Shown here: piece by piece, positions 7,353 through 22,300 of the stretch
How positions within the stretch are numbered: the first letter of the stretch is position 1
Layout: every line of letters begins with the position of its first letter
Assembly (NCBI GenBank): GCA_040365065.1
Contig: BAABNI010000006.1
Location: forward strand, 140,215-204,214
Source of the DNA: Pelagadaptatus aseana
Lineage (GTDB): Bacteria > Pseudomonadota > Gammaproteobacteria > Pseudomonadales > Cellvibrionaceae
DNA length: 64,000 nucleotides
Direction: 5' to 3'
Made by a program: the position numbers and the translations under genes
Notes under the pieces: model-generated
Told to the model about the DNA's origin: nothing
Databases searched by the model: none
What the model saw: the letters and a program-made list of their open reading frames with translations, nothing else

Positions 7353-10300
7353 TTAACGATCATTGCTTCTGCGCTTGACCTCACCGTCTTGCCAGGTAAA
7401 CAGTTTCTGCTCTCTGGCTTTGTGCTCAATCAATTCATCGCTATTTTCTACCACAAAACGGCGCTGATCGGTACGTCTTGAGCTCACTTTCCAGCGGCGG
7501 CTGACTGCGGCCAGAGCCAATACCGATTCCAGACCAGCAAGGGACTCACCCTCTTTCAGCTGTTCCTCCTCGGTATTCGGATCTTCTACAGGTTCACCGT
7601 CCTCTTGAGGCTGACAGGCTTCAGGCAGAACAATGGGCTCGCCGTTTTCATCAACGGCACCCTCTTCAATGATGCACTCTTCTGGGTTCACTTCCTCTTG
7701 ATTCTGATCATCACCTGCAGCGGGTGCAGGCAGACTTTCAAGGAATTGCTGCAGCGAGTCGTTGGCAGATTCTGCCCCCTCATCGCCACTGCCAACACGT
7801 GCCAGCCTCAGGGCATCGTTATTGTAATAATCGACAAATTCGCCACCCACCTGGAATACATCTTCCCAGTTGAGGTTTTGAATCAATGCATAGCCATTGA
7901 CCAGCAATCCTTGCGAAGCACCGATTAATTCAAGGTTACCCGGATCGGTAGAGACCACCACGCTATTGAGCGATGGCGAATCTGTGACACGACCGTAGTC
8001 ACCCAGAATGACGTCTTCGGAGAAGTCGCCATCGAACGAGTCGCGTCCGGCACCACCGAACATCCAATCGTTGTCTTCGCCACCGATGAGAGTATCCTCA
8101 CCGCCCATCAACGGATCGGTGGTATCAGCGTAGAGTTGATCCTGATCGTCATAGGCAATCCGACCGAAGTCGCCAAGAATGATGTCGTAACCATCACCAC
8201 CATCGAGCTCGTCGTCACCGCCGCCACCCATGATCCAGTCGTCACCGTCTTCACCATAGACGGTATCGCGACCACCCAGAGGGGCTCTGTCGGTGGCCAT
8301 TTGCACGAAGGCGTTATTGGCGAACAACAACTCGCCACTATCGGCCAGAATCATATCGTCGCCTTCGCCACCCATGACTTCGTCGTTACCAAAGCCGGCA
8401 ATCACACGATCATTGCCCGCTCCGGTATCAATGGTGTCATTACCGGCGGTACTGCTATTGGTATCGGTGGAAACAATCCGAGTGGCATTGCCGTTGGCAA
8501 ATTCAATCAGACCGTTATCACCGATAACGTCGTCTTCACCACCACCGGTTTCGACAGAGTCATTGCCGTTACCAGCAAGAACGACATTGTCGCCACCATC
8601 TACAGTAACTGTGTCATCACCACCCTCGCCCGGGTTTTGAGTAGACACTTGAACGATAACATTGTCCTGGTAGATAAATTCGGCATTGTCCGCGGCAATA
8701 ACATCGTTGCCATTGCCGCTGCTTACGGTGTCATCATCCAGACCGGCAATAATGCGATTATTGCCTTCACCTGCATCGATGATGTCTTCACCGGTGGTAC
8801 TGGTGTCGGTATCCGTGGAAATCAGGCGAGTGGCAATGCCATTGCTGTACTCAATCAGGCCGTTATCACCAAAAATATCATCGTCACCATCCGTAGTGGT
8901 AATGGTGTCATCACCCTGACCACCCATAATGGCGTTATGACCACCATCACTGGTGATGGTGTCATCGCCACCATTGGCAATATCGGTGGTTTCAAGTGTG
9001 GTAACCACTCCGGCGTTGTTGTAATTCACTTCACCGTTGTCACCGATAATCTGATCATTACCGCTGCCACTATGGATGTGATCATCACCCTGACCGGCAA
9101 TAACAAGATTGTTGCCTTCACCGGTATCAATGGTGTCATCACCACCCTGTGTGGTTTCACTGCTGCTGGCACGAACCAGAATGGCGTCCACATAAAGCAA
9201 TTCACCATTGTCGCCCAACAACACATTGTCGCCGGCATAAGACGTGATGGTGTCATCACCCTGTCCGGCCACTACGGTGTTGTTGCCTGAGGTCTGGCCA
9301 ACGGTGATGGTGTCATCATCACCACTGGTATTGCTGACACGGACAAAGCTGACACTGCCTGTGTTGGGGCCAGTAACACCGGTGAAACCGATCTCGCCAA
9401 GGTCACCCAGAACGAAATTATCACCAAGGGCATCGGTAACGGTATCTTCGCCAAGACCGGCGACGATGTAGTCATTACCCTGACCACCATCAATGGTGTC
9501 ATCGCTGGATACCGCAGTATCTTCACTGACTATTCTGGCCAGATTATCCAGCTCACTGGCCAGCAAATCATTACCGGCAGCATTTTCTGCTGAACCGGAA
9601 TCACCAAAGACAATGTCATTACCCTGATCACCGAACAGGGTATCATCGCCTTCATTACCGCGAATGATGTCGTCTTCAGTACCGCCGTAAATCAGATCCT
9701 CGCCTTCGTTACCTTCGAGGGTATCGCGACCTTCGTCACCGTAAACCCGATCCTGACCTTCATTGGCATAAATGCGATCATCACCGGTATCACCGATCAG
9801 AACGTCATCACCCTGACTGCCAAAGATCAGATCATCATTGGCATCACCATCGGCGCGAATGGCCATAGTCGCCGTAGAGGCCTGAACCGTGTCATCCCCG
9901 GCATCGCCGAAGATATCCAGACGTCGGGCTTCGATGCCATAACCAGCATCAATCAGAGCCTGATGCGCCGGATCGGTAAGATCGTCTGCAGCGGTTACCG
10001 TAATCAGATCATCGCCAGAGTTACCGTAAACCGTGGTGATGGTCAGATCTTCCAGATAGAGACTGTCAACGGTGATGTCATCACCAGCCTGACCACCCCA
10101 GATAACCAGATCGTTATTGTAGTTGCCGGAGGTGGCTGTGTAGGTGATATCCGCCACCGACATACCACTAATCAGACCACCAGATAGGGTTGCGGTATTG
10201 GCCACATCACTGTCAAAGTCGCTGACATAAAGGCTGTTGGCGTCACTGCCGGCATCGATATTCAGCAGACCATTGATACCGTCCAGCGTACCGTGAGCCG

Positions 10301-13300
10301 CAGGCTGATTGTTCAGATCGCTGTCGGCATCACTGGTGACAAAAATCCGATCCTGACCGGCATGGGTGTTGATATTGGTCACCGTATCCGGGTGGGTCGA
10401 GCGCACATTGATATCATCGTTGCCACTGCCCGTATCAATATTCAGAGTATCCACACCGTAGTAGTTAATACCCTCCATTCGGGTAGCCACTTCAACGCCG
10501 GAAACTGCGGTTATGGTTTGATCGGCAAACTCACCCAGCATGCGCACAACCCAGTCGTTGCCCATTTTGGTAACGGCAACATTATTGGTATGCGGCAAAG
10601 CATCGTTGCTGTTATTGGGATTAACCACCGGTTGCAATGCGGCAAGGAAAGCGTCTTCATCCGCATCCCAGGCTACTGCGATCTGTTGTCCGAGGATTTC
10701 TATTTCAAAATCACCGGATTCTGCAGTCACAGTCAGAGTTTGCACCGTGCCGCTGGTGCTGCTGTCCGAGCCATCACGCAGTGTTTGCACGCGAGCGTCC
10801 ACCGAAGTATCGGCATCGCTGGTGAGACCGGCGGTATCCACCACCATCTCGGCAATATTCTCTCCGGCCAGTTCACCACCAAAGGTGATGGTGTAGAGAT
10901 AACCGCTGGCAGATTCAGAAACGTCCACTGTAACACCCGAGGTGACACCAAAATGATCGTTCAGCGCGGTGGTCATGGCGGTTTGATCCAAACCATAGGC
11001 AACAGTGAGAACGCCGTGGCTGCCAAAGTCCATGGCAAAACTGCCGCCAGCTGCCCGAATCAACAATTCCTGTTTTTCAGCCAGAGAAGGCATATCAAGA
11101 CCGATCAGACTGGTCTCATTCACTTGCAAGGTGTTATCGGCCTGATCTCCGCTGTCGTCTAGATTGAGGACGTCGCCACCATTACCTCCCATATCCACGG
11201 CCAGCAGGTTGGCTATTTCATCAACCAGCTGTTCATTGCTGCTGACGGTAATCGTATCATCGCCGTCACCGGTGATGATGGAGGTCACACCAGCGACCGT
11301 TTTGATGTCCACATTGTCGCTGCCGTCGCCGGTATTGATATGAGTCGTACCCTCATGGGTCGATTCAATGGTGACATTGTCAATACCTGTGCCCAGATCA
11401 ATATTGAGGCTCTCGAGATTTTCGTAGTGGATACCGCCCGCAATCGGCGTGTCGGCAATCACTACATCGTCACCCATACCCAAACCGGTAATCCGGTTAT
11501 GAGTCAAGGTCATGGACTCTTCCGCCGGACTGCCGCTGTTGTAGATATTGAGGATATCCACCTGCACCGCTTCATCCACACGGGTATTGAGGTTCACAGG
11601 ACGAATAAAGTATTCATCACCCACTGCGGGTTCGACACCATCTGGCAGATCCGCCAGAGTGAGAGTGAACAGATCGTCGGATATATCCACAACATCGACC
11701 ACTGCCAGCAACTCGCCATCACGCATGATGCTGACTTCGTAGGGGTTACCGTCAATCCGCGAATCGAAACCATCCACAAAGGCCTTGGCCTCGGAATCCC
11801 AGTGCTCAGCGTTGGCGTTTGTGATGGTATTGCCATCAACCGCAGTCAGGGTGCCATCCACAGGGAACAGATTGGTTTCATCCGGCAGCATGACCGGATT
11901 GTTCAGCACATAGTCCGCACCAAGCTGTTCACCACCATTGATAAAGATCGGCCCGCGAATTTGATTGACTCGCTCGGTACCCGGGGCAAACACCTTGACG
12001 TCGCCACCATCGACAAACAGATCATCGATGGCATCGACGGAGACTTCCTGAATGGAATTCCAGGTGGTTGTACTGAATGTCACCGAGTCCTTGTCCGTGG
12101 ACACCTGAATTTCATTGCGCTCAGCCGGATCATCGCTGAAGGCGTTCGCGCTATTGTAGGTTCGGGTTTCCGTACCGCCAATGGCAACACTGACATCATC
12201 ACTCGGGGCACCGGACAACACCATCAGGTAGCTGTCACTCTGCCAAGCGGTATTGGCTGAGTTGCCATACTCTGCGTATTCAGCGGCCACAGTGTAAGTG
12301 ATTTCGTAGCGATCCCCTTCACTCAATACCAGATTGGAATCCAGAGTGAAGGTGTCACTCAGAACGTCGTAACCGGTAATGATGGCGCTTTCGCCGTAAG
12401 CGGATGAATCTTCGCTGATCACTGTCAGGGTCATACCCACCAGATCAACAAAATCGGTATCCAACCCATGGCCATCCAGCGAAATATTCAACTGGTAGTT
12501 CTCGCTAATACCCTGCTCGCTGGTAGTGGTACCCAGGTGGGTAAACTGCGATGAGGTAGAACTGGAATAGGTTGTGGCAAACGGGTTGCTGTAATCGTAA
12601 CTGGATAGGGTTGTCACCACATTCTGGAACGTGGAATGGGTAACCTCATAACCCACTTCAATGGTGTAAGTCCCAACCGTATCAAACAGCATCAGGAACA
12701 TCGGATCGTTACTATCGTAACTGCCATTATCCCAGCCAGCCGAGAAATCGGTGACCGCAGCACCGGTTACCTCAATACCATTGCCATCGAAGACTTTGAG
12801 ATAAGGAACATAGCTATAACTGTTGGTGATCGTAGTGGATACGGACTCAAAGTAATTCACCAGTCCACTGGTCCAACTGTTGAAGCTATCACTGGTGCTA
12901 CTCAGAGTCTCGCTGTAAGAACGACCGAAATCGATATCAAACAGGCCCTGTACAAAAGCGATGCGTGCGTGAGAAATGACCGCATCATCAATGCCCTCAA
13001 CCACCACTCTTTCATTGGTAGCGGTACTGCTGGTGGCATAGCCGGCGGTATTGAGCAGCGCCATCAGCTTATCTGCCACTACTTCATTGATCGGATCACT
13101 GGCATCGATATCCGCCTGAGTTACCGTGTGGGTAAAGTCCTGGCCGTTGACGGTTATCGTCCACTTATCACCGACTGCGGGAGAGTTGTCAGTATCGAGG
13201 TCCAGTACAAATTTGTCCCAACGATCTTGGGTATCGGAAACCGTATTGGACAAGGATTCGTCGTTCTGTATAACCAGACTGGCAGCTACCTGAGACTCAT

Positions 13301-16300
13301 CACTCGCGACTATCACCAACTCACTGCCACTGGCAGTGATGGTGTATTCACTGAACAGGGCATCAAAGGCACTGGCCACATCAGCCAGACTGTCCAAATC
13401 ACCCGAATCTGCATCGTTCAGTGTCAGCTCAATCGGTGTTTCGCTATCCAGAGTCAGAGTCCAGCGGTCTTTATTGTTAAAGTCATAGCCAGCACCGATA
13501 TCAATGCTTTGGCTATAGACTGTGACGCTGTTACTGTTTTGGCTGTTTTGAACACTGACATCGGTCGCCACAATGCTTGCGGTAATATCGGGATCGGTAG
13601 TATCAGTAATAGTGATCACAGAACCATTGAGTACCGCCGTATCAAAGGCTGCATCCAGAGCGGCCTCCAGGGTCGACAGGTTTGCACTGCTGTTGTCGAA
13701 GCTGCCAGATCCCTGCAAGCGGAAGACCTCACCACTGACCAGAGATTGGCTCAGGTCTATGACCTGCTGGTAGTAATCCTGCTGGGTCTCTGTAATTGTG
13801 CCCTCAGAATTGGCCAGACTGTGGTAGAGCGTGTCGTTACCGTCAATTTTGGTGACCGTAAAGCCCTCTTCACCGTCAACGTAATCAACCACGTAGTAAC
13901 CTTGTAACACCGCACTGTTGGCCAGATCGGTGGCCAGTTCATTGGCCAGAGCCTCTGCAATCTCGGCCTTGGTAGGCAGAGTCGCATCGGTATCATCGGT
14001 GGTAGTGTAACTGGCAGTAACTGGCGAAACCCCGCCTACAGAAATTTCCCATGTCTGGTCATAGGCAACAGTCCCGATGGAGAAATAGCTCTCAGGGACA
14101 AGATCAGAGCCATCCACACTGTAGTTACGCTCACCGGAATAAGCAACGCCTACCGTCGTAGTGGTATCAATCACCGTCAGGGTATTGCTGTTGTTGGTGT
14201 AGCTGATTCGATAATCATCACCCAGTGCAGCTTTGACGGTAGCCACGAGCTTGGCACCCACCTTATCGATGGTATTGTCAGCCGCCAGCAGGTCATAATC
14301 ATAGGTTTCTGTACCAATGGTTACCGACCAGGTTTGACCTGCATCGAGCCCCCCTGCCGGTACAGCAATTACGGTATCCGTCTGAGTCAGAGTGGTATCT
14401 GAAGAGCCCGCAGTCAGCGTAGTTTCGTGATCAACGTCCAGTTTAAAGCCCAGATCGGTATTGGTGATCACTACATCGCTGCCATTTTCAACGACAACGG
14501 TGAAGAACGTACTGTCCAAACCGGTAGAGGCATCAACCAGCTGATTGTAAAGATCCGTTGCCAGATCATTACCATTGGTGGTGGCCGCAGTCACCGTATA
14601 GGTTTGTCCTGTTACATCCACAATCCAGCGATCACCCACAGTGACGGTATCCGGGAAATCAATACCGGCGGAGGTGTACCAGCCAGCCGTACTGCCCGGC
14701 GTAGATTGGCCATTGATCAACTGACCAGCAGGGCCAGACAGCATGTCCTGAGTAATTTCAAAGGTGTAGTAGTCTTTACTGCCAGAGCCGATGCCTTCGA
14801 CCGTCAGGTGAGACATGGAATCATCAATGGCACCGCCCAGCTCGACATTGCCGATATTTTCATTCGGGGTGTCGTACCAACCGGTATTGTTGCCACCACT
14901 GAGAGCCTGACCATTAGCCGGATCAGACGATTCTGTTTCATTTTCCAGAACCGGAGCAGGAATAAATTTGAACTCGGAAATTTCCTGCTCAGGCAGGCTC
15001 AGGTGCAATTGATAATCCGCACCCTCTGGCACACCAGTACCATAGGTGGCTGCTGGATTAATGGTGCCATCCACCTCGATGATATAAACGCCGGCCTCAC
15101 TAATACTGAAGGACAAGTGAGCGTCGTTAAGACTGGTGCTGCCGCTATCAAGACTGGCACTGCCAAAGCCGGTTTCGGCTTTCACATCCAGATCTGAACC
15201 ATCCACACGAGACAACTTAAGGCTGCTCTGCCACCAGACAGAATCGCCGTCGGTGTAGCCATTATCAATATCCGCTGTCACCGTGAGACTGCCACCCGCC
15301 TCACTGAGCATGGTATCGGTCACCAGGAATTCAAAGTAATCCCGGCTGCCGTCACCGGTGGCGTTAACCGTAAGATGTGGCGTGCCTTCAGAATCTTCAA
15401 TGTGATTATTGAGTGCCTGACTCCAGCGAGCCAGAGACACATCCTGAGCGTAGAACCAGGCATCGTTGCCACTCAGCTCATCAATCTCAGCCAAACCCAC
15501 ACTGCCGGTAAACAGATTACCAACCGCATCAGTAATCACCTCACCCTGCGCCAGCACACCATCAACCGCTTTCTCGGCTACGCGAGTAGAAGATCCATCC
15601 TGCAGGCTGTATGACTCAATCAGGTTGCCATCAACGGTGATTTCATGACGCTTGAGCAACAACAAGGTAGGGTGATCGCCATCGGCAATGGTGACATCCA
15701 CCACACCCATAGCCATACCATCGTAGTTGCTGTCGGCACTGGTCACTGCGTGGGAAATGCGCCCGTAATGGGTACCTTCAACCACATCATCTGCCTTGGC
15801 ACTGAACTCAATGGTTTGTACTTCATCCCAATTGGCCGATGTGAACGTCACCACAATGGAATCGGCATAGTCGGTATCCCCTGCTTTACGCAGTTCTACC
15901 TGACCATCCGTGCTGATGGTGATATTCACATCTTCAGCAGGTTGTGAAGTCAGTACCAGACGGTAGGAATCTTCATTCAGCTGAGCGATATCCTCTGCCA
16001 CCAGCGGGGAGCCATTATTCTGGCTAATCACAACTGACGGTGCATCATCGTCAATCACCTCAACCACCATGCGACTGGCAATCAGGCGATCGTACTCATC
16101 ACCGTCCTGATCGGTCAGGCCTTCCATCACGCTGTGACGAATTTCCACAGCCTGATTACCCTCTGCCATCAAATCATCCAAAGCAGAAACGGTGATGGTC
16201 TGAGCGATAAACCAGTTACTGCGATCAAACAGCAAGGTGGTGGCGTTCTCGTTGCCATTCAAGGCGACTCCCAGAGCACCTGCCGCCAGCGCATCTTCAT

Positions 16301-19300
16301 CCGGTGTCGTCGCGGTGGCAGTAACACGCACCACGTCCTCCGGAGGACGCGTCAGGACCACCTCATAGACATTAACGGCATTGGGATCAACCAGCGCCGT
16401 GCCATCATCATCTTCGTGAGCCCTCAGAGATCCGGTAACCGCACGGATGATAATGCCGGCCTCGTCATCGTCCTGAATATTGGCAGAAATCATCTGCTCA
16501 ATTTCGTTGAGACGATCGTCACCACTGGTAATGACGTTCTCAATCAATCCGCTGTGACCCAGCAGATCGTCGGCAACCACAGAGACTGCATCGCCGTCAT
16601 TGCCACCAGCGGTTTCAAAAGTATCGCTGCCTTTGCCGCCTACCAGATTCAATTGGATATTTTCGTTGGTGCTATGCACAAAGAAGGTGTCGTTGCCTTC
16701 CATGCCATCGATCACCAGCTTCTCAATACCTTCAAAACTGGTGTAACGGCCGGCACCATAAACACCGCTTTCAGTCACGACAAAATCGTCACCGAACTCG
16801 GTACCGAGAATGGTTACCGTATCCAGACCATCACCACCGGAAATGTTAACCGGCGCATTCATGGCGTAACTGATAAAGTCAGCACCCTGACCACCGTTAA
16901 TGTTGGTAAACGGCGCGTTCGGGTCATCGGGGTCGACCAGCACAAAGCTGCGAACCAGGAAGTTATCGTTATCCTCATCACCGTAGAGTGAAATCTCAGC
17001 CACGTTGCGATAGATGGTAAAGCTGTCTTCACCAACACCACCGCGTAAAGTGGCCGAATAACTGATGCCGTTACTGATAAAGCCCTGAGTCACACGAGTG
17101 GTATCGAACTGATCTTCCGGAGCCAGACCGGCTGCCGCATCGCGCGGTGAATTAAACACCTGTCCGACCTGGAAGCTGTCGTTACCGGCACCACCCAGCA
17201 CTGTCATGACCGCGCTGGTATCGTCAAAGGTAAAGCTGTCGTCACCGTCGCGACCATAAACGGTAATACCGCCATTGAGGTCACTGCCGTAGTTGATGCG
17301 TTCAACCAGGCCGCCGGAAACGATATTGCCCTCGGCGTCGGTCTGCATGGCATTGATGCTGCCGGGACGGAACAGGAAGTTGTCCTTTTCATCCGTACCG
17401 TAAACATTGAGGGTGTTTATGGACTCCAGATCACCTGGCGCCTGATCATCAATATTGATAACGGAGGAACCGGTTCCCGCCAGCGCAATATTGTAGAAAT
17501 CGGAACCGCCCTGACCGTGGAGGTTCAAGGTGCCACCAATGCCATTGAGGAAAGTCTGTTGGTTTTGGGCATCGTAATTGACGTTGATAACATCATCGAC
17601 GCCTTCACCGGCATTGACCGTGGCACTTAAACCGGTGGCAGAAATATTCAGGGTATCGCCACCGTCGCCCAGATTGAGAAGGGTGTTGTCGGTATTCTCA
17701 AGCGCCACATGAATCTGATCGGCACCGTATCCGGCATTAAGAACAAAGTCATCCATGATGGTATTGGCATCGATGTTGATGACATCGGCTCCACCACCGG
17801 TGTTGAGCTCTATATCCAACCAATCCACGCCGTCAGTGATATTGACGGTGTCGACTATGTCACGACTGTCATCGGCATTGACGTTGAAAATGGCGTTTTC
17901 AAAACCACGCAGCCACAAACCTGACCAGTCGCTGTTTACCAGCTCAATGGTGTCGTAACTGACATCATAGGCGGTGTAATCTTCACCGGCGTCATTGGTC
18001 TGGCGACCGCTCACGTAATCGGACTCTACCTTGACATCGACGGTTTCGGTTTTATTAACCGTGATGGTCTCAGGCAGATAGAAACCCGCCGTATCCTGGA
18101 AACTGGCAATATCAATGGCGTATTCAACACTGTCAGACGCACCCACCTTCTTCTGCAGAATCAAACCGTCTTGCAGCAGCGCCTGAATATCCACACCATT
18201 TTGCTGCTGTGTCAGCTGTATCAGAGCATCCACATTTTCGTCGCTAAAGACCGTGGCCAAATCGTCATTTAAAACAGCCGACAACCCTTGATCTATAAGC
18301 AGGTTATCGCGGTAGGTGGCCAACTCGGCTGCCGTTTTGCCGGCATCACTCAACAGAGCATCACGGTAAGCAATCCAGTTGTCTGCCGTGAGGTAGCGCT
18401 CAGTGGTGCTGTCGACGTCGTATTCCAGCAAATCTTCATGAGCCACATCCGCGTTAAAGCGGTTGATGGCCACGCCTTCCAGTACCGGATCACCAGCGCT
18501 ATCAACACCGTAATAGGAATAGGTGTAGTAGCTGGTATTCAACTGATTGATAGCCTCGACATAGGCCTTTTCCATCTCAATGGTATTGCCGGTCAGGGCG
18601 CCACCACCAACGCTGCCACTGACGCCACCAGCACCGCCAACCTGATAGATGATCTGTAACAGACGCAGGGTCTCGCCAGTTGTATCGTAACTGGCGAGTT
18701 CATCGGTGTTGACTTCATTACCGATCAAACCGGCGTAAGGACCAAAGCCGTTCTTCTGGAACCAGTTATTGGCCTGTTCCAACAGCGCCGGATCCCAGAT
18801 TTCCTGACTGTACTCGTAAGTCGCCTCACGTAACGACAGATCCAGATCGGAACGGGTATAGACCTTCAGCGCCGTATCGGCGCTCCAGGTGTAGTCATCA
18901 CTTAACTCTTGTTTGGCAGCGGCCAAGGTAATAAAGTCGCGCACGCTTTCCAGTGCGGTGATCACTGCTTTCGCAGTTGCATCATCATCGCCAGCGGCAT
19001 CGGTATCACCATAGGCCCAGGACAACAGAGCGCTGTCAATCAACAGAGCTTCAAGTTTATCCAGCGAGAAATCACCGGACCCGATAATCTCAGTGCCATC
19101 GGATTCCTCCAGACCCAGCAGCTGCTGGCCTTTCTTGGCAAAGTTTTCAAGGGTAATTACCAGTGAAGCTTGATCGTCATTATTGCTATCCGGCACCAGC
19201 GCAGCAATGGCAGCGCGCAGACTCGCCAGTTCATCCTCAAGCGAGAAGGTTTCTTCAGTGGACTCTATCTGTAAGGTCACGGTGCCATCATCAAGTGCAT

Positions 19301-22300
19301 CAGCCAGACCATTCTGGGCGAGACCATCCAACAGTCCGATTTGCTCTTGCTTGTTGGCACGCTCCAGTGCACCTTGCAGATCTTCATGGCTGACGCCATC
19401 TGGACGACCGGCTTGCCAAACACCGGAATCATCGAGATAGGTAATCAACGAATCATCCAGATTGTAGTCATACTCAGCCAGATGCAAATCCACACGACCT
19501 ACATTCAACTCAGCGCCTGCGTCTTCCTGAATGTTGATGGTCAGCTTATCTTCGTTGCCGGGCCCCCCTGCCAGACGCACATTACCGGCAATGCGGGACA
19601 GATCATAATTCTCCGGCAAAATCTTGGTGACCGTACGCTGACTCAGATCATCAAAGCGGTAGGACGCTTCACCGCTGACTTCGACACCGATGTAATCCTG
19701 CTCAACGTTGGTGTTGCTGTCGTTGGGCATGATCGCCTGAGGATCGTAGAACATGGAGATCAGATCGCGGAACAGATTGCCGCCCTGCCCTTCACTCCAT
19801 TGATCTTCTGGGATCCATACCGCGGATTCACCTTCCACATGTGGCATATTGATTTGATAGGTAACCGAACCGAAGATCCAGTAATCCACCGTGTACGAGC
19901 CAATGGACATCTGATCGCGGTAGTACATATCACCCACGTACAGATCCGGATCATAACCCCAGTTGTCCAGACGGTTTTCGCCATTGTTGGTACTGAAATA
20001 GATCTGATCGGCGTGGGCAAAATCACCCCAAATGGTCCAACCAACAACCTTGCGCAGGTATTCCATAAAGAACACATAATCCAGACTGCGGTTACCGGCC
20101 ATCAGATCCCTGTCTTCAGCTTTAACATTACCGGCTGTCAGTTCATTCCAGGTATCCAAATGGGCCAGCGCCTGCTCCTGATCGCTGTTCAATACGGCAC
20201 GATCCGGGGACAGGTTCAGCAGGGTCTGGAAGTCGATCGTATCTGGCAGAATCGGCGCGGTGGTGCCCAAGCCAAAGTAACCTTCCCAGTCACCACCAAT
20301 TGCCTGACCAAAATCTTGCCCTTGGGGTACGCCATCCACTGTCGTACCGGAAGCATTAAGTAAAGCGGCTTCAAACGCATCGACATCGGCGCCGTATTGG
20401 GATGTGCCATACCAGGATTCGTTGATTTCCTTGTAAACATTCTGGGTCAGGTCGGACCAATCAATGGCATCCCAGATAGAAGTACCGCGAACCGGATCTT
20501 CCAGTGCCCGCTCGACGGCCTGGCTATAGAGTTTCAGTGCCACCGCCAGATTAGCCTCCAGCAGTTTCCAATGGATCAGATCCATCTTCACGGCATTCTT
20601 TTCTTCTTCGCTGGCATCCGGTTTAACCCAACGTACATAGAACTCGCGCCACAACTCTTCAATGTCGTTAGGGCTGAGATCGCGCTTGTTAAAGATGATA
20701 TCGTTGTAGGTCAGACGCTCTTCGCCGTCGCTTTCATCAACAACAAGATCTTTCTCAACGGTGTAAACCGCACTGCTCTCGGGATAAACCACTTCAAAGG
20801 TCTGTTCCTCACCACCGAGAATCACTTCGTCATCACCGGAACCGGTATTGATCAGCAGCTCCAGTTCGGCACTCAAACCATAGAGGAAGACCTGATCGTC
20901 ATCGGCACCGGTCACCAGTGCCAGACGCTCGATATTGCTGACGCCTTCGATCTTCAGACCCGCGCCATAAATGTATTGTTTGTCTTCGTTATCAGTAAAG
21001 ACATAGAAGGTGTCGGCCAACGCCGTACCCGCCAGCACAATGGTGTCGAAGCCGGAACCGCCATTGATCACCACCCGGTTGTTCTGAACGTAATTGATCA
21101 GAATGTCTTTATCCGAATCTTCAATGTTGTTGTCTTCATCACCGGCACCGGCTGTTACTGTATTGCCGTCCACTTCAGAGCCATCGGACTGCAGATGAGC
21201 ACGCAGGAAGAAGGTGTCATCGCCGGACTCACCGAACAATGACAACTCACCGATGTTGTGATTGACCTCGAAGTAGTCGTCGCCGGAACCGCCATAGAAG
21301 AAGCCGTTGTAACTGACACCGGCGGAAATACCTTCGTCACCTTTGACCACATCGATGGTTCGGCCATCAGCCAGTGTTACCGTTTCCGTTTCCAGTACCC
21401 GACCAATCAGGAAGTTATCCGCGCCTTCGTCACCATAGACGTAGGTGGCGGCCATGCTGTCATCGGAAATAATGGTATCGGCACCGACACCACCGTGAAT
21501 CTCCACCTTCTCGGCGCTGAAGTCATAGTAAACCCGCTGGAAGTCGGTTGGATCGGACAACGACAACGAAGGTGCTGTGGTCGCTGCGGCATCGGCAATA
21601 TCCAGTGGTGTACTGATATCGTCGGTATCCAGCGTCATCAGCTGAGCGTAATTGCCTTTGGAATCAATGTCGGCATCAAGCAGTTCAACCCGCCATGGGT
21701 CCCGATGGGTACCCGCACCAGCAACTGTGACATCGTTGATACCAGCCATATTTTCCAGTGCTGCTTCCAACTCAGCCTGACGCTGAGCTATGCGAGCATC
21801 CTGATCAGTTTTACTGAATCCACTGTCATCGTTGGGGTTGGTGGATAAGGTAATCAGCTCGCTGACACCGTTGTAACTCAGACTAAAGCTTGGTGTTGCA
21901 TCGGCATTATCAGAGCGAACATAAAACTGCTGAAGCGCGTACTGCGGCTTTTCAAACATCGCATCGATGTCCGGCTTGCCCGCCAGCAGTGCCGCCGTGA
22001 CATTATCGTCAAGGCGCTGCACCAAAGCCCTTGCCACACCAGCATCAGCCACAGCACTGTTACTACTGGAAATCTTGTAGAACTTACCTTCCGTATTTTG
22101 ATCCGCATTCAACAGGGTAATGGCCCAGGGGTTGCTGTCACTGCCATCACCGGAAACTTCTACGCCACCCGTCGCAATACTGGACAGGGCTTCAAGCGCC
22201 GCCTGAATCTGGGCAACAGTGCTGCTGCCAGTAAGACTGGTTGTTGTCTGACCGTTGTAGCTCAGAGTAAAGCTCTCTGTAGTACCTTTGTACTCCACTT

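Noticed and set aside
7980..9880. Regular short repeats that might look like a CRISPR array
   Set aside because: The periodicity is in codons of RTX repeats within an open frame; units are divergent and have no spacer structure.
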